A program made the position numbers and the translations under genes. Below are positions 1 through 9,573 of a stretch of DNA of 64,000 nt, piece by piece. The stretch comes from Mesorhizobium prunaredense (GTDB lineage: Bacteria; Pseudomonadota; Alphaproteobacteria; Rhizobiales; Rhizobiaceae), in NCBI RefSeq assembly GCF_900156895.1, contig NZ_FTPD01000014.1, positions 1 through 64,000 of the forward strand. The letters run 5' to 3'. The notes under the pieces were generated by a model that did not search any database, was not told the origin of the DNA, and worked only from the letters and a program-made list of their open reading frames with translations. Position 1 is the first letter of the stretch. Each line of letters opens with the position of its first letter.

Positions 1-204
<204 letters not shown>

Positions 205-267
205 TTTGGACTTAAACCGATCTGTCGCGGGCGCTGCCCGCGCCGCGCCAGAACAAGGAAGTGACGC

Positions 268-576
268 ATGAACGGACAGAATATCCGCATCCGCCTGAAG
301 GCGTTTGATCACCGGGTGCTTGACGCCTCGACGCGGGAAATCGTGTCGACGGCCAAGCGCACCGGCGCCAACGTCCGCGGCCCCATTCCGCTGCCGACGC
401 GGATCGAAAAGTTCACGGTCAACCGGTCGCCGCACGTCGACAAGAAGAGCCGCGAGCAGTTCGAGATGCGCACGCACAAGCGTCTGCTCGACATCGTCGA
501 TCCGACCCCGCAGACGGTCGACGCTTTGATGAAGCTCGATCTTGCCGCCGGTGTCGACGTCGAGATCAAGCTCTAA
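268..576 (+). CDS. rpsJ: 30S ribosomal protein S10
   Basis: 102 aa, the normal length for S10. It begins [15 protein letters not shown] and contains the conserved GPIPLPT turn and the [17 protein letters not shown] loop that reaches into the 30S head. S10 (NusE) also joins antitermination complexes with NusB and NusG. An AAGGAAG ribosome binding site lies about 8 nt before the ATG. It opens the S10 operon and is followed by an unusual 141-nt gap filled with tandem hairpins. Confidence 0.98.
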   Translation: MNGQNIRIRLKAFDHRVLDASTREIVSTAKRTGANVRGPIPLPTRIEKFTVNRSPHVDKKSREQFEMRTHKRLLDIVDPTPQTVDALMKLDLAAGVDVEIKL

Positions 577-709
577 GGAACCAGAGCGGCGGGGCGACCC
601 GGAACTCTGAAGGAACAAGAGGCGTGGAGGGGCGACAGCCCCGACAGGGAACTCTGAAGGAACAAGAGGCGTGGAGGGGCGACAGCCCCGACAGGGAACT
701 CTAAAGGAA
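577..709 (+). repeat. Tandem 47-bp repeat with hairpins between rpsJ and rplC
   Basis: Two identical 47-bp units occupy 601-647 and 648-694, and a third begins at 695 with GGAACTCTAAAGGAA. Each full unit holds a hairpin (GGGGC, loop GACA, GCCCC) and ends near an AAGGAA-like stretch. The segment 577-600 looks like a decayed extra unit. The last partial unit supplies the rplC ribosome binding site (AAGGAA). It is non-coding. I infer slippage duplication of an rplC leader hairpin, possibly acting on translation of rplC. Confidence 0.9.
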
Positions 710-716
710 TGAACCG

Positions 717-1463
717 ATGCGTTCAGGTGTGATTGCAAAGAAGGTGGGAATGACCCGCATCTACAACGATGCCGGGGAACATGTTCCCGTCACCGTTCTC
801 CAGATGGAGAACTGCCAGGTCGTGGCGCAGCGCACGCAGGAGAAGAACGGCTATACCGCCGTCCAGCTCGGCGTTGGCCTTGCCAAGGTGAAGAACACGT
901 CGAAGGCGATGCGCGGCCATTTCGCGACCGCTTCCGTCGAGCCGAAGGCCAAGGTTGCCGAGTTCCGCGTCTCCGCCGACAACATGATCGATGTCGGCGC
1001 CGAGATCACCGTCGATCATTTCGTCGTCGGCCAGAAGGTCGATGTGACGGGAACCACGATCGGCAAGGGTTTCCAGGGCGTCATCAAGCGGCACCACATG
1101 GGCGGTGGCCGCGCGACCCACGGCAACTCGGTCTCGCACCGTACGCACGGCTCGACCGGCCAGCGCCAGGACCCGGGCAAGGTGTTCAAGGGCAAGCATA
1201 TGGCCGGCCACATGGGTGACACCCGCGTCACCACGCAGAATGTCGAGGTCGTCTCGACCGACGCCGACCGCGGCCTGATCCTGATCCGCGGCGCGGTTCC
1301 CGGTTCGAAGGGCGCCTGGATCCTGGTCCGCGACGCGGCCAAGGTTGCGCTGCCGGCCAATGCGCCGAAGCCCGCCGCAATCCGCGCCATTGCAACCAGT
1401 GATGGCGCCAAGAACGATGCCCCGGCCACAGCAGATGCCCCGGCCACAGAGGGAGCGGAATAA
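717..1463 (+). CDS. rplC: 50S ribosomal protein L3
   Basis: 248 aa. The core matches L3: [16 protein letters not shown] at the start, then the central extension with [19 protein letters not shown], which reaches the peptidyl transferase centre. It contains the Gln (GQRQDPG) that PrmB methylates in enterobacteria. The protein is longer than the usual ~210 aa because of an Ala/Pro/Thr-rich tail of about 30 residues with an imperfect DAPAT repeat. Its TAA overlaps the rplD ATG by one base. Confidence 0.98.
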   Translation: MRSGVIAKKVGMTRIYNDAGEHVPVTVLQMENCQVVAQRTQEKNGYTAVQLGVGLAKVKNTSKAMRGHFATASVEPKAKVAEFRVSADNMIDVGAEITVDHFVVGQKVDVTGTTIGKGFQGVIKRHHMGGGRATHGNSVSHRTHGSTGQRQDPGKVFKGKHMAGHMGDTRVTTQNVEVVSTDADRGLILIRGAVPGSKGAWILVRDAAKVALPANAPKPAAIRAIATSDGAKNDAPATADAPATEGAE

Positions 1464-2083
1464 TGGACCTCAAGATCACAACGCTTGGCGGCAAGGACGC
1501 CGGCAAGGTGAAACTCTCCGAGGAGATTTTCGGCCTTGATCCGCGCGAGGACATCCTGCAGCGCGTCGTGCGCTGGCAGCTTGCCAAGAAGCAGCAGGGC
1601 ACGCACAAGACCAAGGGTCGCGCCGAGATCGCCCGCACCGGCGCCAAGATGTACAAGCAGAAGGGTACGGGCCGCGCCCGTCACCATTCGGCACGCGCTC
1701 CGCAGTTCCGCGGCGGCGGCAAGGCGCACGGCCCGGTCGTCCGCAGCCACGAGCACGATTTGCCGAAGAAGGTGCGTGCGCTGGGCCTCAAGCATGCTCT
1801 CTCGGCCAAGGCCAAGAGCGCCTCGCTCATCATCATCGATGAGCTGATGCTGACCGAGGCCAAGACCAAGGCGCTGATCGCGAATTTCGCGACACTGGGC
1901 CTGTCCAACGCCCTGCTGATCGGCGGCGCCGAGCTCGACAAGAACTTCAAGCTGGCGGCCACGAACATCCCGAACATCGACGTGCTGCCCATCCAGGGCA
2001 TCAACGTCTACGACATTCTGCGCCGCGGCACGCTGGTCCTTTCGAAGGCCGCCGTCGAGGCTCTCGAGGAGCGCTTCAAATGA
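1463..2083 (+). CDS. rplD: 50S ribosomal protein L4
   Basis: 206 aa, normal for L4. The long loop [24 protein letters not shown] lines the peptide exit tunnel. In E. coli L4 also represses its own S10 operon through the leader. No such leader can be judged here because the operon start is outside the window. It starts in a TAATG overlap with rplC and ends in an ATGA overlap with rplW, so translation of the three genes is probably coupled. Confidence 0.98.
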   Translation: MDLKITTLGGKDAGKVKLSEEIFGLDPREDILQRVVRWQLAKKQQGTHKTKGRAEIARTGAKMYKQKGTGRARHHSARAPQFRGGGKAHGPVVRSHEHDLPKKVRALGLKHALSAKAKSASLIIIDELMLTEAKTKALIANFATLGLSNALLIGGAELDKNFKLAATNIPNIDVLPIQGINVYDILRRGTLVLSKAAVEALEERFK

Positions 2084-2373
2084 CCGACCTTCGTCACTAC
2101 GACGTGATCGTCTCGCCGGCGATCACCGAAAAGTCGACCATGGCTTCCGAGCAGAACCAGGTCGTCTTCAACGTCGCCAAGAAGGCGTCGAAGCCGGAAA
2201 TCAAGGCTGCCGTCGAAGCGTTGTTCGGCGTCAAGGTGATGGCCGTCAACACGCTTGTCCGCAAGGGCAAGATCAAGCGCTTCCGCGGCACGATCGGCCG
2301 CCAGAGCGACGTCAAGAAGGCGATCGTGACGCTGGCCGACGGCCAGTCGATCGACGTCGCGACGGGTCTCTGA
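2080..2373 (+). CDS. rplW: 50S ribosomal protein L23
   Basis: 97 aa, normal for L23. It shows the [16 protein letters not shown] start region and the [15 protein letters not shown] segment. L23 sits at the tunnel exit and is the docking site for trigger factor and SRP. It begins with ATG inside the last codons of rplD (4-nt overlap) and lies 23 nt before rplB. Confidence 0.98.
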   Translation: MTDLRHYDVIVSPAITEKSTMASEQNQVVFNVAKKASKPEIKAAVEALFGVKVMAVNTLVRKGKIKRFRGTIGRQSDVKKAIVTLADGQSIDVATGL

Positions 2374-2396
2374 GCAAGACCGCGAGGACAACACAC

Positions 2397-3230
2397 ATGG
2401 CACTGAAAAAGTTCAACCCGATAACGCCGAGCACCCGCCAGCTGGTCATCGTCGACCGCTCGGGCCTCTACAAGGGCAAGCCCGTCAAGGGCCTGACCCA
2501 GGGCCTGACCAAATCGGGCGGCCGCAACAATTACGGCCGCATCACGGCCCGCTTCATCGGCGGCGGTCACAAGCGTACGTATCGCATCATCGACTTCAAG
2601 CGCCGCAAGTTCGACATTGTCGGCACAGTCGAGCGTATCGAATACGATCCGAACCGCAGCGCCTTCATCGCGCTGATCAAGTATGACGATGGTGAGCTAT
2701 CCTACATCATCGCTCCGCAGCGCCTTGCTGCCGGCGACAAGATCGTGGCCGGCGAAGCGGTCGACGTGAAGCCGGGCAATGCGATGCCGCTGGCCTCGAT
2801 GCCGGTCGGCACGATCGTCCACAACATCGAGCTGAAGCCGGGCAAGGGCGCCCAGGTTGCCCGTTCGGCTGGCGGTTATGCCCAGCTCGTCGGCCGCGAC
2901 CAGGGCATGGCGATCCTGCGCCTCAACTCAGGCGAGCAGCGTGTCGTCCACGGCTCGTGCATGGCCACCGTCGGCGCCGTGTCCAACCCGGACCACGGCA
3001 ACATCAATGACGGCAAGGCAGGCCGCACGGTGTGGCGGGGAAAACGTCCGCACAACCGCGGCGTGACCATGAACCCGGTCGACCATCCGCACGGCGGCGG
3101 CGAAGGCCGCACCTCGGGTGGCCGCCATCCGGTTTCGCCTTGGGGCAAGCCGACCAAGGGCAAGAAGACGCGGTCCAATAAGGCGACCGACAAGTTCATC
3201 CTGCGCTCGCGCCATCAGCGCAAGAGCTAA
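2397..3230 (+). CDS. rplB: 50S ribosomal protein L2
   Basis: 277 aa, normal for L2. The C-terminal [21 protein letters not shown] region contains the conserved His needed for peptidyl transferase assembly, and a basic tail follows ([19 protein letters not shown]). L2 binds 23S rRNA and is needed for subunit joining. A GAGGACAACACAC segment precedes the ATG. Confidence 0.98.
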   Translation: MALKKFNPITPSTRQLVIVDRSGLYKGKPVKGLTQGLTKSGGRNNYGRITARFIGGGHKRTYRIIDFKRRKFDIVGTVERIEYDPNRSAFIALIKYDDGELSYIIAPQRLAAGDKIVAGEAVDVKPGNAMPLASMPVGTIVHNIELKPGKGAQVARSAGGYAQLVGRDQGMAILRLNSGEQRVVHGSCMATVGAVSNPDHGNINDGKAGRTVWRGKRPHNRGVTMNPVDHPHGGGEGRTSGGRHPVSPWGKPTKGKKTRSNKATDKFILRSRHQRKS

Positions 3231-3246
3231 GAAGAGGTAACGCCAA

Positions 3247-3525
3247 GTGACTCGTTCGATTTGGAAAGGCCCCTTCATTGACGGCTACCTTCTCAAGAAG
3301 GTGGACAAGGTTCGTGAAGGTGGTCGCAATGAGGTGATCAAGATGTGGAGCCGTCGCTCCACCATCCTGCCGCAGTTCGTCGGCTTCACCTTCGGTGTTT
3401 ACAACGGCCAGAAGCACGTTCCCGTTTCGGTGAACGAGGACATGGTCGGCCACAAGTTCGGTGAATTCGCTCCGACCCGGACCTATTACGGTCATGGCGC
3501 GGATAAGAAGGCGAAGAGGAAATAA
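3247..3525 (+). CDS. rpsS: 30S ribosomal protein S19
   Basis: 92 aa starting at GTG ([15 protein letters not shown]). An AAGAGGTAA ribosome binding site lies 6-14 nt upstream, and no in-frame ATG fits the conserved N-terminus, so the GTG start is well supported. The motifs [19 protein letters not shown] and [21 protein letters not shown] are typical. S19 pairs with S13 in the 30S head. It is 2 nt from rplV. Confidence 0.98.
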   Translation: MTRSIWKGPFIDGYLLKKVDKVREGGRNEVIKMWSRRSTILPQFVGFTFGVYNGQKHVPVSVNEDMVGHKFGEFAPTRTYYGHGADKKAKRK

Positions 3526-3527
3526 TC

Positions 3528-3917
3528 ATGGGCAAGGCCAAAGCTCCGCGCAGGCTTGCTGACAACGAAGCGCGCGCCGTGTTGCGCACGATCCGTATCA
3601 GCCCGCAGAAGCTGAACCTGGTTGCCGCGCTGATCCGCGGCAAGAAGGTCGCGACAGCGCTTTCCGATCTCGAATTCTCGGCCAAGCGGATTTCCGGCAC
3701 GGTCAAGAAGACGCTGGAATCGGCGATCGCCAACGCGGAAAACAACCACGACCTCGACGTCGATGCGCTGATTGTGGCGGAAGCCTATGTCGGCAAGTCG
3801 ATCGTCATGAAGCGGTTCCATGCCCGTGGCCGTGGCCGCGCCAGCCGTATCGAGAAGCCGTTCTCGCACCTCACGATCGTCGTTCGTGAAGTCGAAGAAA
3901 AAGTGGAGGCCGCATAA
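3528..3917 (+). CDS. rplV: 50S ribosomal protein L22
   Basis: 129 aa. The conserved [17 protein letters not shown] helix and the tunnel-lining hairpin [22 protein letters not shown] identify L22, whose loop narrows the exit tunnel together with L4. The first ~15 residues and the acidic EVEEKVEAA tail vary in this family. Its TAA overlaps the rpsC ATG by one base (TAATG). Confidence 0.98.
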   Translation: MGKAKAPRRLADNEARAVLRTIRISPQKLNLVAALIRGKKVATALSDLEFSAKRISGTVKKTLESAIANAENNHDLDVDALIVAEAYVGKSIVMKRFHARGRGRASRIEKPFSHLTIVVREVEEKVEAA

Positions 3918-4642
3918 TGGGCCAGAAAATCAATCCGATCGGTCTGCGTCTCGGCATCAACCGGACCTGGGATTCGCGCTGGTTCGCCAACACCGGCGAG
4001 TACGGCAAGCTGTTGCATGAGGACATCAAGATCCGCAAGTATCTTGAGAAGGAACTCAAGCAGGCCGCGATTTCGAAGGTCGTGATCGAGCGTCCGCACA
4101 AGAAGTGCCGCGTCACCATCCATGCGGCGCGTCCGGGCCTGATCATCGGCAAGAAGGGCGCCGACATCGAGAAGCTTCGCAAGAAGCTGATGGAGATGAC
4201 GAAGTCCGAGACGCATTTGAACATCGTCGAAGTGCGTAAGCCCGAGATCGACGCGACGCTGGTCGCCCAGTCGATCGCCCAGCAGCTCGAGCGCCGTATC
4301 GCGTTCCGCCGCGCCATGAAGCGCGCCGTGCAGTCGGCGATGCGTCTCGGTGCCGAAGGTATCCGCATCAACTGCGCCGGCCGTCTCGGCGGCGCCGAGA
4401 TCGCGCGCATGGAATGGTACCGCGAAGGTCGCGTGCCGCTGCATACGCTGCGCGCCGACGTCGACTACGGCACGGCCGAAGCACACACCGCCTACGGCAT
4501 CTGCGGTGTCAAGGTCTGGGTGTTCAAGGGCGAAATCCTCGAGCACGACCCGATGGCTTCGGAGCGCCGCGCCACCGAGGGCGATCATGCGCATGGCGGT
4601 GGTGGTGAGCGCGAACGCGGTCGCCGTCGCGAAAACGCCTGA
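3917..4642 (+). CDS. rpsC: 30S ribosomal protein S3
   Basis: 241 aa. It begins [14 protein letters not shown], then the KH domain with the [16 protein letters not shown] loop near residues 75-90, then the C-terminal domain with [10 protein letters not shown] and the [10 protein letters not shown] segment. S3 helps form the mRNA entry channel. The C-terminal tail is rich in Arg, Gly and His. Translational coupling to rplV is suggested by the 1-nt overlap. Confidence 0.98.
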   Translation: MGQKINPIGLRLGINRTWDSRWFANTGEYGKLLHEDIKIRKYLEKELKQAAISKVVIERPHKKCRVTIHAARPGLIIGKKGADIEKLRKKLMEMTKSETHLNIVEVRKPEIDATLVAQSIAQQLERRIAFRRAMKRAVQSAMRLGAEGIRINCAGRLGGAEIARMEWYREGRVPLHTLRADVDYGTAEAHTAYGICGVKVWVFKGEILEHDPMASERRATEGDHAHGGGGERERGRRRENA

Positions 4643-4669
4643 GACAGTTGAGAATTTGGAGTTAGAACG

Positions 4670-5083
4670 ATGCTGCAGCCAAAGCGCACAAAGTTCCGCA
4701 AGCAGTTCAAGGGTCGTATCCATGGTGCCGCCAAGGGTGGCACCAATCTGGATTTCGGCGGTTTCGGGCTGAAGGCGCTTGAGCCGAACCGCGTCACCGC
4801 GCGTGAGATCGAGGCGGCCCGCCGCGCGATCACCCGCGAGATGAAGCGCGCCGGCCGCGTCTGGATCCGTATCTTCCCGGACGTGCCGGTGACGTCGAAG
4901 CCGACCGAAGTCCGCATGGGCAAGGGCAAGGGCGCAGTCGACTACTGGGCGGCGCGCGTCAAGCCCGGCCGCATCATGTTCGAGATCGACGGCGTCAATG
5001 AGGAAACCGCCCGTGAGGCGCTGCGTCTCGGCGCGGCCAAGCTCTCGGTCAGGACGCGCTTCGTACAGCGCATCGCAGAATAA
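4670..5083 (+). CDS. rplP: 50S ribosomal protein L16
   Basis: 137 aa, normal for L16. It begins [16 protein letters not shown] and has [16 protein letters not shown] and [19 protein letters not shown]16 organises the A-site tRNA pocket of the 50S subunit. The conserved Arg (GRIHG region) that is hydroxylated in E. coli is present. rpmC starts 13 nt downstream. Confidence 0.98.
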   Translation: MLQPKRTKFRKQFKGRIHGAAKGGTNLDFGGFGLKALEPNRVTAREIEAARRAITREMKRAGRVWIRIFPDVPVTSKPTEVRMGKGKGAVDYWAARVKPGRIMFEIDGVNEETAREALRLGAAKLSVRTRFVQRIAE

Positions 5084-5096
5084 GGACGGGCTGATC

Positions 5097-5297
5097 ATGA
5101 AAGCCGAAGACATCCGGACCAAGACCCAGGACCAGCTGACCGACGAATTGGCCAGCCTGAAGAAGGAGCAGTTCAACCTGCGCTTCCAGAAGGCCACCGG
5201 CCAGCTCGAGAAGACCGCGCGCGTGAGGCAGGTCCGCAAGGACATTGCGCGTATCAAGACCATCGCTGCGGAAAAGTCCGCGGCTAAGAAGGCTTAA
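5097..5297 (+). CDS. rpmC: 50S ribosomal protein L29
   Basis: 66 aa from ATG 5097 ([18 protein letters not shown]), with AAGGACGGG about 6 nt upstream. The frame is open further upstream into rplP, but the conserved L29 N-terminus and the ribosome binding site fix this start. The helical hairpin with [19 protein letters not shown] is diagnostic. L29 lies beside L23 at the tunnel exit. Confidence 0.97.
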   Translation: MKAEDIRTKTQDQLTDELASLKKEQFNLRFQKATGQLEKTARVRQVRKDIARIKTIAAEKSAAKKA

Positions 5298-5308
5298 GGA
5301 CGAAAACC

Positions 5309-5548
5309 ATGCCAAAGCGCATTCTGCAGGGCACCGTCGTCAGCGACAAAAACGAGAAGACGGTTGTCGTCAAGGTCGAACGGCGCTTCACGCATCCCGT
5401 GATGAAGAAGACCGTGCGCATGACCAAGAAGTACAAGGCGCACGACGAGAACAACGCCCACAAGATCGGCGATCAGGTGTTCATCCAGGAATCGAAGCCG
5501 ATTTCCAAGGACAAGCGCTGGACCGTCGTGTCTTCGGACCAGGCGTAA
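5309..5548 (+). CDS. rpsQ: 30S ribosomal protein S17
   Basis: 79 aa, an OB-fold primary 16S rRNA binding protein. It shows [22 protein letters not shown] and [21 protein letters not shown]. It starts 11 nt after rpmC and is followed by a 71-nt gap that contains a hairpin at the junction between the S10-type and spc-type gene groups. Confidence 0.98.
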   Translation: MPKRILQGTVVSDKNEKTVVVKVERRFTHPVMKKTVRMTKKYKAHDENNAHKIGDQVFIQESKPISKDKRWTVVSSDQA

Positions 5549-5570
5549 ACAACGAATTTTGGACAGACCG

Positions 5571-5593
5571 GGGAGGGGCTTTGAGCCCATCCC
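5571..5593 (+). other. Intergenic hairpin between rpsQ and rplN
   Basis: GGGAGGGGCT at 5571-5580 pairs with AGCCCATCCC at 5584-5593 with one mismatch around a TTG loop. There is no T-tract, so a full rho-independent terminator is not supported. The position at the S10/spc boundary suggests an RNA processing or regulatory hairpin (inference). Confidence 0.6.
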
Positions 5594-5619
5594 GTTAGAA
5601 GAGAAGAAGGCGGCCAGTC

Positions 5620-5988
5620 ATGATTCAGATGCAAACAAACCTCGACGTCGCGGATAATTCCGGCGCCCGTCGTGTCATGTGCATCAAGGTGCTGGGCGGC
5701 TCGAAGCGGAAATACGCTTCCGTGGGCGACATCATCGTGGTGTCGATCAAGGAAGCCATCCCGCGCGGCCGCGTCAAGAAGGGCGATGTGATGAAGGCGG
5801 TCGTGGTTCGCACGGCCAAGGACATCCGCCGCCCGGACGGCAGCGTGATCCGTTTCGACAAGAACGCGGCCGTTCTCGTCGACAACAAGAAAGAGCCGAT
5901 CGGCACGCGTATCTTCGGACCGGTTCCGCGCGAACTCCGCGCCAAGAACCACATGAAGATCATCTCGCTCGCGCCTGAAGTGCTGTAA
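5620..5988 (+). CDS. rplN: 50S ribosomal protein L14
   Basis: 122 aa, exactly the usual L14 length. It begins [19 protein letters not shown] and carries [17 protein letters not shown] and the C-terminal [11 protein letters not shown]14 forms a bridge to 16S rRNA and is the docking site of the silencing factor RsfS. It leads the spc-type gene group. Confidence 0.98.
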   Translation: MIQMQTNLDVADNSGARRVMCIKVLGGSKRKYASVGDIIVVSIKEAIPRGRVKKGDVMKAVVVRTAKDIRRPDGSVIRFDKNAAVLVDNKKEPIGTRIFGPVPRELRAKNHMKIISLAPEVL

Positions 5989-6000
5989 GGAGCCGGACCA

Positions 6001-6315
6001 ATGCAGAAGATTAGAAAAGGCGACAAGGTCGTCGTGCTGGCCGGCAAGGACAAGGGCCGTTCGGGCGAAGTCCTCTCGGTACAGCCGAAGGAAGACACCG
6101 CGCTGGTGCGCGGCGTCAACATGATCCGTCGTCACCAGAAGCAGTCCCAGTCCCAAGAGGGCGGGATCATCACCAAGGAAGCGCCGATCCAGCTGTCGAA
6201 CATCGCGCTGGCCGACCCCAAGGATGGCAAGCCGACCCGCGTCGGCTTCATCTTCCAGAAGGACGGCAAGAAGGTGCGCGTCGCCAAGCGCTCGGGAGAA
6301 GTCATCAATGGCTAA
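6001..6315 (+). CDS. rplX: 50S ribosomal protein L24
   Basis: 104 aa. The KOW motif [22 protein letters not shown] fills the first 25 residues. L24 is an assembly initiator that binds the 5' domain of 23S rRNA. Its last 8 nt overlap the start of rplE, which suggests coupled translation. Confidence 0.98.
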   Translation: MQKIRKGDKVVVLAGKDKGRSGEVLSVQPKEDTALVRGVNMIRRHQKQSQSQEGGIITKEAPIQLSNIALADPKDGKPTRVGFIFQKDGKKVRVAKRSGEVING

Positions 6316-6886
6316 GGCTCAAACCAAGCAGGCGACTGCCCAGAACACGCCGCGCCTCAAGCAGGTCTACAACGAGACCATCCGCAAGGCGCTGCAGGAG
6401 CAGTTCGGCTACGAGAACGAGATGCAGGTTCCGCGCATCGACAAGATCGTGCTGAACATGGGCGTCGGCGAGGCGACCGGCGATTCCAAGAAGCCTTCGA
6501 TCGCGGCGGAAGATCTTGCGCTGATCGCCGGCCAGAAGGCCGTCGTCACCCATGCGCGCAATTCGATCGCCGGCTTCAAGGTCCGCGAAAAGATGCCGAT
6601 CGGCGCCAAGGTCACGCTGCGCAAGGAACGCATGTACGAGTTCCTCGACCGCCTCGTGAACATCGCGCTGCCGCGCGTCCGCGACTTCCGCGGGCTCAAT
6701 CCGAAGAGCTTCGATGGCCGTGGCAACTATGCCATGGGCATCAAGGAACACATCGTGTTCCCGGAGATCAACTACGACAAGGTTGATCAGATCTGGGGCA
6801 TGGACGTCATCGTTTGTACGACTGCGAAGACGGACGACGAAGCCAGGGCATTGCTCAAGGCCTTCAACTTCCCCTTCCGCCAGTAA
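6308..6886 (+). CDS. rplE: 50S ribosomal protein L5
   Basis: 192 aa from ATG 6308 ([18 protein letters not shown]), with GGGAGAAG about 6 nt upstream. The frame is open further upstream inside rplX, but that part is not L5-like. It contains [15 protein letters not shown], the P-site tRNA contact region and [19 protein letters not shown]5 binds 5S rRNA. The N-terminal extension of roughly 12 residues is common in alphaproteobacteria. Confidence 0.97.
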   Translation: MAKAQTKQATAQNTPRLKQVYNETIRKALQEQFGYENEMQVPRIDKIVLNMGVGEATGDSKKPSIAAEDLALIAGQKAVVTHARNSIAGFKVREKMPIGAKVTLRKERMYEFLDRLVNIALPRVRDFRGLNPKSFDGRGNYAMGIKEHIVFPEINYDKVDQIWGMDVIVCTTAKTDDEARALLKAFNFPFRQ

Positions 6887-6913
6887 CGGCAGCGAGAAAA
6901 GGAAAAATCTGAA

Positions 6914-7219
6914 ATGGCAAAGACCAGCTCAGTCGAGAAGAACAACAGGCGCCGCAAGCTTGTGGACCAGTACGCTGCCAAGCGTAAGGTCCTCAAGGCG
7001 ATCATCATGGATCAGTCCAAGCCGATGGAAGAGCGCTTCCGCGCTCAGCTGAAGCTTGCGGCACTGCCGCGCAACTCGGCCAAGATCCGCATCCGCAACC
7101 GCTGCGAAGTCACCGGACGTCCGCGTGCCTACTATCGCAAGCTCAAAGTATCGCGCATCGCGCTTCGTGATCTCGGCAACAACGGCCAGATCCCGGGCCT
7201 GGTCAAGTCGAGCTGGTAA
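6914..7219 (+). CDS. rpsN: 30S ribosomal protein S14 (long, zinc-free type)
   Basis: 101 aa. The C-terminal [28 protein letters not shown] is the S14 signature. Length and the absence of the two CxxC motifs place it in the long, zinc-independent class. S14 assembles into the 30S head near S3 and S10. rpsH follows after 12 nt. Confidence 0.98.
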   Translation: MAKTSSVEKNNRRRKLVDQYAAKRKVLKAIIMDQSKPMEERFRAQLKLAALPRNSAKIRIRNRCEVTGRPRAYYRKLKVSRIALRDLGNNGQIPGLVKSSW

Positions 7220-7231
7220 GGAGGACATAAC

Positions 7232-7630
7232 ATGTCATTGAGCGATCCTCTCGGCGATATGCTGACCCGCATCCGCAACGCCTATGGCCGCAAGAAGTCG
7301 AGCGTTTCGACGCCGGCCTCGCGCCTGCGCACCCGCGTCCTCGACGTGCTGAAGGCGGAAGGCTATATCCGCGACTACAGCCAGACCGACTTCGACAACG
7401 GCAAGTCCGAAATCGAGATCGAGCTGAAGTATTTCGACGGTGCGCCGGTGGTGCGCGAAATCGCCCGCGTTTCGAAGCCGGGCCGCCGCGTTTACGTTTC
7501 GGCGAAGTCGATCCCGCACGTCGCCAACGGCCTCGGCATCGCCATCCTTTCGACACCGAAGGGCGTGATGGCCGACCACGAAGCGCGTGAACAGAATGTC
7601 GGCGGGGAAATCCTCTGCCAGATCTTCTGA
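7232..7630 (+). CDS. rpsH: 30S ribosomal protein S8
   Basis: 132 aa. It begins [17 protein letters not shown] and ends with [33 protein letters not shown], typical of S8. In E. coli S8 represses the spc operon at the L5 region, and whether that holds here cannot be read from the sequence. An AAGGAGGACATAAC ribosome binding site precedes it. A palindromic intergenic element follows directly. Confidence 0.98.
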   Translation: MSLSDPLGDMLTRIRNAYGRKKSSVSTPASRLRTRVLDVLKAEGYIRDYSQTDFDNGKSEIEIELKYFDGAPVVREIARVSKPGRRVYVSAKSIPHVANGLGIAILSTPKGVMADHEAREQNVGGEILCQIF

Positions 7631-7634
7631 TCTG

Positions 7635-7700
7635 GAGCGCGATCCCGAACCGAACCACGCAGTGAAACGTGGAACCCGGCTTTCGGACAAGATCACGCTC
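7635..7700. repeat. Intergenic palindrome, GATCCCGA family (copy 1)
   Basis: The outer arms GAGCGCGATC (7635-7644) and GATCACGCTC (7691-7700) match in 9 of 10 positions. Inside them CCGAA and TTCGG pair, and a further CCACG/CGTGG hairpin lies at 7655-7672. It fills most of the rpsH-rplF gap. Related elements follow rplR, rpoA and the DegP-like gene. This resembles the intergenic palindromes known from rhizobial and Brucella genomes. Confidence 0.8.
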
Positions 7701-7742
7701 GAAACAGAGACCTGAAACAAGAGAAGTGACGAGGACAACAAA

Positions 7743-8276
7743 ATGTCTCGTATTGGAAAGAAACCCGTTTCGCTGCCGCAGGGCGTGACCGCGACCGTCG
7801 ACGGCCAGACCGTCACGGCGAAGGGCCCCAAGGGTGAGCTGAAGTTCGTGGTCAACGACGAAGTGCTGGTCAAGATGGAAGGCAGCGAGATCGCTGTCCA
7901 GCCACGCGACCAGACCAAGACCGCCCGTTCCAAATGGGGCATGTCGCGCACCCAGATCGTCAACATCCTGCAGGGCGTCAAGGACGGTTTCGAAAAGAAG
8001 CTCGAGATCACCGGCGTCGGCTATCGCGCCGCCATGCAGGGCAAGAACCTGCAGCTGGCGCTCGGTTTCAGCCATGACGTCGTCTACGAAACGCCGCAGG
8101 ACATCACGATCACCGTGCCGAAGCCGACGGAAATCACAGTGACCGGCATCGACAAGCAGAAGGTCGGTCAGGTTGCTGCCGAGATCCGCGAGTATCGCGG
8201 TCCTGAGCCGTACAAGGGCAAGGGCGTTCGTTACGCTGGCGAGAAGATCGTCCGCAAGGAAGGCAAGAAGAAGTAA
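7743..8276 (+). CDS. rplF: 50S ribosomal protein L6
   Basis: 177 aa, normal for L6. It begins [15 protein letters not shown], has the two repeated alpha/beta domains, and shows [21 protein letters not shown] and the C-terminal [17 protein letters not shown] motif near the sarcin-ricin loop. The 112-nt gap before it holds a palindrome, and GACGAGGACAACAAA precedes the ATG. Confidence 0.98.
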   Translation: MSRIGKKPVSLPQGVTATVDGQTVTAKGPKGELKFVVNDEVLVKMEGSEIAVQPRDQTKTARSKWGMSRTQIVNILQGVKDGFEKKLEITGVGYRAAMQGKNLQLALGFSHDVVYETPQDITITVPKPTEITVTGIDKQKVGQVAAEIREYRGPEPYKGKGVRYAGEKIVRKEGKKK

Positions 8277-8281
8277 TTTCG

Positions 8282-8379
8282 TGGATGGTGAATGGAGAAT
8301 GGTAAATGGCGGTAGGATAGAGCAGGGGCCGGGTGGCACTTGCTTTCTACCATTCACCATTTTTCCATTCACCCTTCAC
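8282..8379. repeat. Degenerate 7-mer repeats arranged as a long inverted repeat (rplF-rplR gap)
   Basis: The left arm at about 8286-8314 is made of GGTGAAT/GGAGAAT/GGTAAAT-like heptamers, beginning about 6 nt after the rplF stop. The right arm at about 8347-8375 has the reverse pattern (ACCATTC, ACCATTT, CCATTCACC). The arms pair over roughly 25 bp with a few mismatches and enclose a GC-rich loop of about 33 nt. It is non-coding. The same architecture with different letters occurs after rpsM. Confidence 0.85.
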
Positions 8380-8468
8380 TGCAAATCAACGCCGCGGGGA
8401 GCGGTCGCGGGAAGCTTGTCCTACCGCACAGGGTTGCCCCCGTTTTTTGAAGGCAAGGAACTGATATC

Positions 8469-8828
8469 ATGGGCTCGAAAGAATCCACCCAACGCCGCGC
8501 TCAGCGCGTTCGCCGCCAGATCAAGAAGGTCGCCGGCGAGCGTCCGCGTCTGTCGGTCCACCGCACGTCGAAGAACATCTACGTCCAGGTGATCGACGAC
8601 GCAAAGGGCCACACCATCGCTGCCGCCTCGACGCTGGAGAAGGACCTCAAGGGTTCGCTCAAGACCGGTGCCGACACTGCCGCCGCTGTGGCAATCGGCA
8701 AGCTGATTGCCGAGCGCGCTTCGAAGGCCGGCGTCAAGGAAGTCGTCTTCGACCGCGGACCGTACATCTATCACGGCCGCGTCAAGGCGCTGGCCGAGGC
8801 TGCCCGTGAAGGTGGCTTGAGCTTCTAA
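8469..8828 (+). CDS. rplR: 50S ribosomal protein L18
   Basis: 119 aa. It carries [18 protein letters not shown] and the C-terminal [24 protein letters not shown], the L18 signature. L18 binds 5S rRNA together with L5 and L25. It lies 192 nt after rplF, an unusually wide gap filled by an inverted repeat, and GCAAGGAACTGATATC serves as ribosome binding region. Confidence 0.98.
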   Translation: MGSKESTQRRAQRVRRQIKKVAGERPRLSVHRTSKNIYVQVIDDAKGHTIAAASTLEKDLKGSLKTGADTAAAVAIGKLIAERASKAGVKEVVFDRGPYIYHGRVKALAEAAREGGLSF

Positions 8829-8829
8829 A

Positions 8830-8892
8830 GCATGATCCCGAACCGGAGGTCTGCGCAGCAAAGGGTTGCAGACTTTTCGGTTAAGATCATGC
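8830..8892. repeat. Intergenic palindrome, GATCCCGA family (copy 2)
   Basis: GCATGATCCCGAACCG at 8830-8845 faces TTTTCGG-TTAA-GATCATGC ending at 8892. An inner GTCTGC/GCAGAC pair (8849-8854 and 8868-8873) extends the hairpin. The outer GCATGATC/GATCATGC arms are perfect. It starts 1 nt after the rplR stop. The right arm shares GTTGCAGA.TTTTCGG..AAGATCATGCG with copy 3 after rpoA. Confidence 0.85.
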
Positions 8893-8984
8893 GAAGGGAA
8901 AAATGAGTTTCGCCCCCGGCAACCCACAGAGGGAACCGGATATCATCATCAACCGTGCTTCCGGAAAAAAACAAGGAACAGGAT

Positions 8985-9548
8985 ATGGCACAGGAACGTA
9001 GGGATGGCGGCCGCGGCCGTGATCGCGAAGAGCGCGACGACGGCATGGTGGACAAGCTCGTCCACATCAACCGCGTCGCCAAGGTCGTCAAGGGCGGCCG
9101 GCGCTTCGGCTTTGCAGCACTCGTCGTCGTCGGCGACCAGAAGGGCCGCGTCGGCTTCGGTCACGGCAAGGCGCGCGAAGTGCCAGAGGCGATCCGCAAG
9201 GCGACCGAATCGGCCAAGCGCGACATGATCTTCGTGCCGCTGCGCTCGGGCCGTACGCTGCATCACGACGTTGAGGGACGCTGGGGTGCCGGACGCGTTC
9301 TGCTGCGCGCTGCCAAGCAGGGTACCGGCATCATCGCCGGCGGCCCGATGCGCGCCGTCTTCGAGACGCTCGGCATGCATGACGTGGTCGCCAAGTCGAT
9401 GGGTTCGTCGAACCCCTACAACATGGTTCGCGCCACCTTCGACGCGCTGAAGAGCCAGATGCATCCCAAGGATGTGGCTGCCGCGCGCGGCATCAAGTAT
9501 TCGACCCTTCAGGCCCGCCGCGGCACCGCCGTTGCGGCCGAAGAATAG
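8985..9548 (+). CDS. rpsE: 30S ribosomal protein S5
   Basis: 187 aa from ATG 8985 ([20 protein letters not shown]), preceded by AAGGAACAGG. An in-frame TTG/CTG region 30 nt upstream is less likely. The dsRNA-binding-like domain [24 protein letters not shown] and the C-terminal [16 protein letters not shown] are diagnostic. S5 forms part of the mRNA entry channel and influences decoding accuracy. Confidence 0.97.
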   Translation: MAQERRDGGRGRDREERDDGMVDKLVHINRVAKVVKGGRRFGFAALVVVGDQKGRVGFGHGKAREVPEAIRKATESAKRDMIFVPLRSGRTLHHDVEGRWGAGRVLLRAAKQGTGIIAGGPMRAVFETLGMHDVVAKSMGSSNPYNMVRATFDALKSQMHPKDVAAARGIKYSTLQARRGTAVAAEE

Positions 9549-9573
9549 TCGACGCTGACCAGGGATATTGACC

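Noticed and set aside
3785..5263. Long antisense frame over rplV-rpmC, and similar ones at 13453-15048, 15523-17256 and 25610-27343
   Set aside because: Typical high-GC shadows of real genes. The products have no signal, motif or plausible start, and the opposite strand carries conserved genes.
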